Below are positions 59,763 through 64,000 of a stretch of 64,000 nt of DNA, in pieces. Location: the NCBI GenBank assembly GCA_964372275.1, contig CAYJRR010000004.1:4965-68964 (forward strand), given 5' to 3'. The notes under the pieces were generated by a model. It was given only the letters and a program-made list of their open reading frames with translations. It was not told the origin of the DNA and did not search any database. How positions within the stretch are numbered: the first letter of the stretch is position 1; the number at the start of each line of letters is the position of its first letter. This DNA is from CAYJRR01 sp964372275 [NCBI: uncultured bacterium]. GTDB lineage: Bacteria; CAYJRR01. The position numbers and the translations under genes are program-made.

Positions 59763-61033
59763 CGCGGATCGCGATCGTCGGGGCGGCGTTGGCCCTTCCC
59801 GACCGGATGCAGCCGGACGGCGTGCTCGTGGTCGAGGAGGGGCGGGTCGCGGCCGCCGGCAGCCGGAGCGCGGTGCCGATCCCGCGGGGCGCCGCCCGGG
59901 TCGACGCGCGAGGGTTCGTGCTCGCCCCCGGGTTCGTCGACCTCCACGTGAACGGGTTCGGCGGCGTCGACTGCTTCGGGGCAGGGAAGGACGACCTGGC
60001 GCGCATGGGCCGCTCGCTCGTGGCGACCGGGGTCACCAGCTTCTTCCCGACGCTCGTCACCTCCCCCTTCCCCGCGCTGTGCCGGGCGTTGGCCCAATTG
60101 GCCGACGGCGTCGAGGCGAAGCCGGTCGCCGGCAGCGCGGAGGCCGCCGGCGTCTACCTCGAGGGTCCGTTCCTCGCCGACGGCGCGCGCGGCGCCCATC
60201 CCTCGCAGGACCTCCGGGCCCCGCGCGCCGAGACGGTTCGGCAGCTCCTCGAGTTGAAGGGTTCGAAACCGTGGATCGTCGCGATCTCCCCGGAGCTGCC
60301 CGGCGCCTTCGATGCGATCCGGACCTTCGCGCGCAAAGGCGTCGTCGTCGCGCTCGGGCACTCGGTCGCGGACGCGGAGTCCTGCCGGCTCGCGGTCGCC
60401 GCGGGGGCGCGCCACGTCACCCACCTGTACAACGCCATGGGACCGATCCACCACCGCCTGCCTGGGCTTGCCGGATTCGCGCTCGGCTCGGGGATGGTGA
60501 CGGCCGAGCTGATCGCCGACGGACATCACGTCGACCGCTGGATGGTCGCGACCGCCTGGCGGGCGATCGGTGCCGACCGGCTGGCGCTCGTCTCCGACGC
60601 CCTGGCGCCGGCCGGACTGCCGCTCGCCGACGGCGCCGGCTACCGGCTCGAATCGGGCCTCGGCCGGGTGACGGTCCGTCGCGCTCCGGCCGACCGCGTG
60701 TCGCCCGCGGCCGCCGCGGCGCCGGTCGCCGTGGCCGCGAACGGCAAGCTTGCCGGCTCGCTCGCATCGCTCGCCGACGGCGTTCGCTTCGCCGTGCACG
60801 CCGCCGGGATCCCGCTGCACGACGCCCTGCGGATGGCGTCGGCGACCCCCGCACGGATCGGCGGGATCGCGAACCGGAAGGGATCGCTGATCCCGGGCCT
60901 GGACGCCGACCTCGTCCTGCTCGACGGTGGCCTCGAGGTGCGCTCGGTCTGGGTACGCGGCCGGCCGGTCGAACCGATCGCACCCGCGACCGGCCGGCAG
61001 CCGCCGCGCGCACGGCGGAGGGCCGCGCGATGA
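59759..61033 (+). CDS. nagA: N-acetylglucosamine-6-phosphate deacetylase
   Basis: This is a 424-residue amidohydrolase converting GlcNAc-6-P to GlcN-6-P. Metal and substrate motifs are in order: PGFVDLHVNGFGGVD, GVYLEGPFLADGARGAHP, ALGHSVADAE, HVTHLYNAMGPIHHR, and the catalytic Asp in LVSDALAPAG. The C-terminal PGLDADLVLLD is typical. The GTG start overlaps the SIS gene and the stop overlaps a C26 amidase gene, so three genes form one operon. It would receive GlcNAc-6-P from cell-wall recycling together with AnmK. Confidence 0.94.
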   Translation: MTRIAIVGAALALPDRMQPDGVLVVEEGRVAAAGSRSAVPIPRGAARVDARGFVLAPGFVDLHVNGFGGVDCFGAGKDDLARMGRSLVATGVTSFFPTLVTSPFPALCRALAQLADGVEAKPVAGSAEAAGVYLEGPFLADGARGAHPSQDLRAPRAETVRQLLELKGSKPWIVAISPELPGAFDAIRTFARKGVVVALGHSVADAESCRLAVAAGARHVTHLYNAMGPIHHRLPGLAGFALGSGMVTAELIADGHHVDRWMVATAWRAIGADRLALVSDALAPAGLPLADGAGYRLESGLGRVTVRRAPADRVSPAAAAAPVAVAANGKLAGSLASLADGVRFAVHAAGIPLHDALRMASATPARIGGIANRKGSLIPGLDADLVLLDGGLEVRSVWVRGRPVEPIAPATGRQPPRARRRAAR

Positions 61034-61782
61034 AGCCGCTGATCGGCCTGGCGATGGACGTGGAGGACGGGCGCGGCCCGCGCAAGAGCGCCGATCCGAC
61101 GACCTTCGTCTTCGTGAAGGTCCCCTATGTCGACCGGATCCTCGAAGCCGGCGGAGCGCCGATCCTTCTCGCGCCGGTCGCCGACGACGCGGTGATCGAG
61201 CGCCTGCTCGCCGCGCTCGACGGTCTGGTCGTCACCGGGAGCGGGATCGACATCCCGGCCGAGATGTACGGGCACGCGCGCCACGAGAAGATCGGTCGCC
61301 TGTTGCCCGCCAAATCGGAGTTCGAGGTCCGGCTCATCCGGCGCGCGACGGCCCTCGATCTCCCCTTCCTGGGGATCTGCAACGGGATGCAGGCGATGAA
61401 CGTCGCCTACGGCGGAACGCTGTTCCAGGACCTCCCGTCGGAGCTGGGGGTGGAGCACGCCGTCGAGAACGCCACGCGACCCTGCCATCCGGTGTCGATC
61501 GCCGCCGGCACGCGCCTCCATGCCGTGCTTGGACGCACCCGCTGCGAGGTGAATTCGTCGCACCACCAGGCGGTGCGCGACGTCCCGGCGGCGCTCGTCG
61601 TTTCCGCGCGCGCAGGCGACGGGGTGATCGAAGGGGTCGAGGACCCTACGCGTGAGTTCGCGGTGGGGGTGCAGTGGCACCCCGAGCTGATCCCGGAGCA
61701 CGCAGGGACTCGTTCCCTCTTCGAGGCGTTGATCCGCGCCGCAAGCGATCGCGCGAGCCGAGCCGAGCGGCGTCGCGGGTGA
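61030..61782 (+). CDS. Class I glutamine amidotransferase-like hydrolase (peptidase C26)
   Basis: This is a 250-residue protein similar to gamma-glutamyl-GABA hydrolase PuuD. The nucleophile elbow LGICNGMQAMN contains the catalytic Cys; His and Glu are in VGVQWHPE; NSSHHQAV is the usual companion motif. It would cleave gamma-glutamyl linkages. In this operon with nagA and the SIS gene, a gamma-D-glutamyl peptide from peptidoglycan is an attractive but unproven substrate. The ATG overlaps the nagA stop. The ATTTTCC repeat begins immediately after its stop. Confidence 0.87.
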   Translation: MKPLIGLAMDVEDGRGPRKSADPTTFVFVKVPYVDRILEAGGAPILLAPVADDAVIERLLAALDGLVVTGSGIDIPAEMYGHARHEKIGRLLPAKSEFEVRLIRRATALDLPFLGICNGMQAMNVAYGGTLFQDLPSELGVEHAVENATRPCHPVSIAAGTRLHAVLGRTRCEVNSSHHQAVRDVPAALVVSARAGDGVIEGVEDPTREFAVGVQWHPELIPEHAGTRSLFEALIRAASDRASRAERRRG

Positions 61783-61792
61783 CGAAACCCGA

Positions 61793-61911
<119 letters not shown>

Positions 61912-61934
61912 GGCTGCGCATTTTCGCAGTCTCG

Positions 61935-62525
61935 ATGGCGCTCCTGATGCCCGGCTGCCCGAAGGAGGAGGCTTCGACGCGCGCGACGCCGGCCCCCGCG
62001 GTCTCCCCATCCCCCTCGCCCGCGCCGACGATCCCCGGCCCGCCGCCGACGCCCTCCCCGCTGACCGGCGTGCCGGCGGCGCCCGCCGACGTCGTCCGCT
62101 ACGAGTGGAGTGGTGGACTCTCGATCTACGAGTACTACCGGCTCGCGATCGAGCGCACGGCGACCGGGGGTGTCGCGACCTTCGTGGTGAAGCCGCATCG
62201 CGCGCCGGAGGCGACGGTGACCGACACGCTCCCGGACGACGAGGTCACCGCGTTGCGAAAACTGCTCGACGAGGTCCGTTTCGCGGAGGCGAAGACCGAG
62301 CCGCGGAAGATGCGCGTCCTCGACGTCGGCAACACGGTCCTCACCTGGGAACGGAACGGATCGGTCGTCAACCAGGTGACCGAGAGTCCGACGGAGGTCG
62401 CCAGCCGCGATCTGCGTCCGCTCCGGCAGTGGCTGGAGGCGAAGGTCCGCCGGTACCTCGAACGGGCCGGCGCCGCCCACGGCCGCGAGGGGGGGCGCGA
62501 CGAAAAGCCCGCTACCCCCAAATAG
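61935..62525 (+). CDS. Small lipoprotein, paralogue of next gene, start disturbed by repeat
   Basis: The frame is open from ATG 61824 inside the repeat, which would give a 233-residue protein whose leader is repeat-encoded (FSIFHFPFSIFRLRIF). ATG 61935 leaves only MALLMPGC before the lipid-attachment Cys, which is too short for a signal. The true start is therefore unclear. After a Pro-rich linker, the domain (RYEWSGGLSIYEYYRLAIE through LRQWLEAKVRRYL) aligns well with the protein encoded at 62551-63489. Function is unknown. The repeat may have replaced the original 5' end. Confidence 0.65.
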   Translation: MALLMPGCPKEEASTRATPAPAVSPSPSPAPTIPGPPPTPSPLTGVPAAPADVVRYEWSGGLSIYEYYRLAIERTATGGVATFVVKPHRAPEATVTDTLPDDEVTALRKLLDEVRFAEAKTEPRKMRVLDVGNTVLTWERNGSVVNQVTESPTEVASRDLRPLRQWLEAKVRRYLERAGAAHGREGGRDEKPATPK

Positions 62526-62537
62526 GCGTAGACGCGG

Positions 62538-62543
62538 TATTCT
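62538..62543 (+). promoter_or_regulatory. -10 box TATTCT before lipoprotein gene
   Basis: TATTCT ends 7 bp before ATG 62551, again the leaderless spacing. It argues for ATG 62551, although GTG 62578 has a GGAGGG ribosome site about 10 nt upstream. Confidence 0.4.
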
Positions 62544-62550
62544 TTGCACG

Positions 62551-63489
62551 ATGCACGTCTCCGGAGGGACCCCTCGCGTGCGAACGATCGTTGTCGCGAC
62601 CTCGTTGCTTCTCCTCCTTGGATTCGGGACGGCCGGCTGTCCGAAGAAGGGGCCCTCGACCGATTCCCCAAGCGCCGCCGACCTGGCCGACATCGGCACG
62701 GAGCCGGGGAAGCCGTTCGAGCAGGTCCGGTACCAGCGCAAAGGGGGACTCTCCAGCTGCCGCTCCTTCTCCCTGACCTACGACGGCAAGGGGGCCGGCA
62801 CCTTCGTGGTCCGGCCGACCACCGGCCCCGAGAAGACGATCGCGGTCACGCTCGAGGAGCGCGAACTGGCCGAGCTGCAGAGGCGCGTCGACGCCGTGAA
62901 CCTGGAGAAGGTCCGCTCCGCGCCGCGCGAGCAGGTGCTGACCGACATCGGCCGGACGATGATCACCCTCAAGCGCGACGAGGCGAACGCCTTCAGCGTG
63001 CTCGAAAGCCCGCAGGAGGCGCCGACCGCCGACCTGGGCGTCTTGCGGAAGTGGCTCGACGCGAAGGTGAACGGGTACATCGCGCAGGCGACGGCGCCCG
63101 CCGCGGCCCCGGCCCCCGCCGTCGCGGTCCCCGCACCGGCCGCGGAGCCCGCTGCCGCACCGGCCACCGATCCGGTGGCGGAAGGTGAAGCCGGCGAAAG
63201 CGGCGCAGACACGAGTTCCACGGCCCGAGGCGAAACCGCCGCCGTGCCGGAAGCCGCCGCCGAGGCACCCGCCGCCCCCAAGCCGGCCGACGCGCCGGCC
63301 GCCGAGCCAGCCAAGGCCGGCGTCCCCGCCAAGGCCGCCGAGCCGTCGCCGAAGGCACCCCCCGAGCCGCCCGCGAAGCCCGCGCCCGAAGCAACGCCGG
63401 CGCCCGCGCCGACGCCGGAGCCGGTGAAGCCGGCCGATCCGGAGGAGGACTCGGGCAGCGCCGACGAAGATTGGTGGAGCGACGAGTAG
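62551..63489 (+). CDS. Lipoprotein with long Ala/Pro/Glu tail
   Basis: This is a 312-residue protein (303 from GTG 62578). The signal ends in the lipobox LLLGFGTAGCPKKG. The folded domain (VRYQRKGGLSSCRSFSLTYDGKGAGTFVV through LRKWLDAKVNGYI) is about 110 residues and paralogous to the preceding gene. The last 130 residues are low-complexity Ala/Pro/Glu/Lys, ending in the acidic/aromatic EEDSGSADEDWWSDE. Such tails often span the periplasm or bind partners. Function is unknown. Confidence 0.75.
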   Translation: MHVSGGTPRVRTIVVATSLLLLLGFGTAGCPKKGPSTDSPSAADLADIGTEPGKPFEQVRYQRKGGLSSCRSFSLTYDGKGAGTFVVRPTTGPEKTIAVTLEERELAELQRRVDAVNLEKVRSAPREQVLTDIGRTMITLKRDEANAFSVLESPQEAPTADLGVLRKWLDAKVNGYIAQATAPAAAPAPAVAVPAPAAEPAAAPATDPVAEGEAGESGADTSSTARGETAAVPEAAAEAPAAPKPADAPAAEPAKAGVPAKAAEPSPKAPPEPPAKPAPEATPAPAPTPEPVKPADPEEDSGSADEDWWSDE

Positions 63490-63537
63490 CGCGCCGGGAC
63501 GCTCACGGACCCAACCGGGCCCCCGGCAGCGTCGTCC

Positions 63538-64000
63538 CTAGGTGGTGGACACCGGCGAGACCGCCACCGCGCTCGGCGGTGCCCATGCGATCCCCGCCGC
63601 CGCGGCGCGGCGCGCCACCTCCTCGGCGAGCCGCTTGTGCGCGTCGCGTCCGACGATCCGCCGGGCCGCGGTCGGTGACGGGAGCGGACGGCCGGCGAGG
63701 AAGCGTCGCCGCGCCGCCGCGATCCGCCGCTCCGACGCGTCGATCCCCGGGAGGCGCCCGGCGAGCAGGCCGTCTGCGACGGCGTCGATCGCCTCGATCA
63801 CGCGCTCGCGCGTCTTGCAAACGAGGAGGAGGTCGGCGCCGGCGGCGAGCGATCGGACGGCGGCCTCCCCGACGCCGTAGCCGTCGGCGACGGCGCGCAT
63901 CTCGAGGTCGTCGCTCACCACCAACCCTTCGAAGCCGAGCTCCCCGCGGAGGAGATCGGTCAACGCCGCCCGGGAGAGCGTCGCCGGCACGCCAGGATCG
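63538..64000 (-). CDS. nagZ: Beta-N-acetylhexosaminidase NagZ-like, N-terminus outside window
   Basis: Only the C-terminal 153 codons are present; the frame runs off the right edge. DPGVPATLSRAALTDLLRGELGFEGLVVSDDLEMRAVADGYG carries the conserved SDDL-x-M-x-A motif of GH3 NagZ, including the catalytic Asp. The following AAVRSLAAGADLLLVCKT is also typical. NagZ releases GlcNAc from GlcNAc-anhydro-muropeptides, feeding AnmK, NagA and the AmgK-MurU pair encoded nearby. Confidence 0.85.
   Translation of the reverse strand, partial: DPGVPATLSRAALTDLLRGELGFEGLVVSDDLEMRAVADGYGVGEAAVRSLAAGADLLLVCKTRERVIEAIDAVADGLLAGRLPGIDASERRIAAARRRFLAGRPLPSPTAARRIVGRDAHKRLAEEVARRAAAAGIAWAPPSAVAVSPVSTT

Overview
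The window is a GC-rich (by eye about 70 % G+C) bacterial chromosome segment with very dense coding on both strands. No rRNA, tRNA, CRISPR array or insertion sequence was seen. Many secreted lipoproteins (FG-GAP, PKD-like, PPC-like and PEGA-like domains), a DUF1501 module, a DUF4175/MoxR/BatA cluster and frequent GTG/TTG starts suggest a deltaproteobacterial or myxococcal-type lineage, or an uncultured relative. This placement is inferred from gene content only.

Layout. 1-7.9 kb: a truncated PEGA-type lipoprotein diverging from an FG-GAP lipoprotein, then a divergent acyl-CoA ligase and acyl-CoA dehydrogenase pair and an Ala/Gly-rich protein that may carry a 5' frameshift. 8.1-21.8 kb: a tightly overlapping operon DUF4175 / gluzincin-TPR / MoxR ATPase / DUF58 / BatA-VWA / DUF4159 / VWA-GATase-like / lipoprotein. 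It is preceded by an 11-bp tandem array and interrupted by a hairpin-forming ATTTTCC repeat. 22-30.6 kb: lipoproteins, two hotdog thioesterases, Kdd and a GAF-GGDEF protein. 30.6-37.4 kb: a minus-strand DUF1501 module facing a penicillin-acylase family lipoprotein. 37.5-39.5 kb: an RRM protein, a small basic protein, and a DUF2652-methyltransferase fusion that is almost certainly a selenoprotein. Its in-frame TGA at 39359-39361 replaces a conserved Cys and is followed at the correct distance by a bacterial-type SECIS hairpin. 39.6-44.8 kb: a six-gene minus-strand operon of unfamiliar envelope proteins, which is my best candidate for an undescribed system. 44.9-45.6 kb: a VapBC-type toxin-antitoxin pair with a duplicated operator. 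45.7-51.5 kb: a lysine-fermentation operon (kamA, kamD, a lipoprotein, kamE, kal, kce). 51.5-64 kb: anhydro-MurNAc kinase, AmgK- and MurU-like proteins, a SIS protein, NagA, a C26 amidase and NagZ, interspersed with a nucleotidyltransferase, a PLD protein and small proteins.

How they work together. Lysine is converted by KamA, KamDE, Kdd (encoded 17 kb away), Kce and Kal to acetoacetate and crotonyl-CoA, which could enter acyl-CoA metabolism. The distal part carries enzymes of both the MurNAc-6-P/GlcNAc-6-P branch (AnmK, NagA) and the MurNAc-1-P branch (AmgK, MurU) of peptidoglycan recycling, plus NagZ, which supplies the sugars. Several gene starts sit 6-7 bp behind a TANNNT box, suggesting that leaderless transcription is common in this genome.
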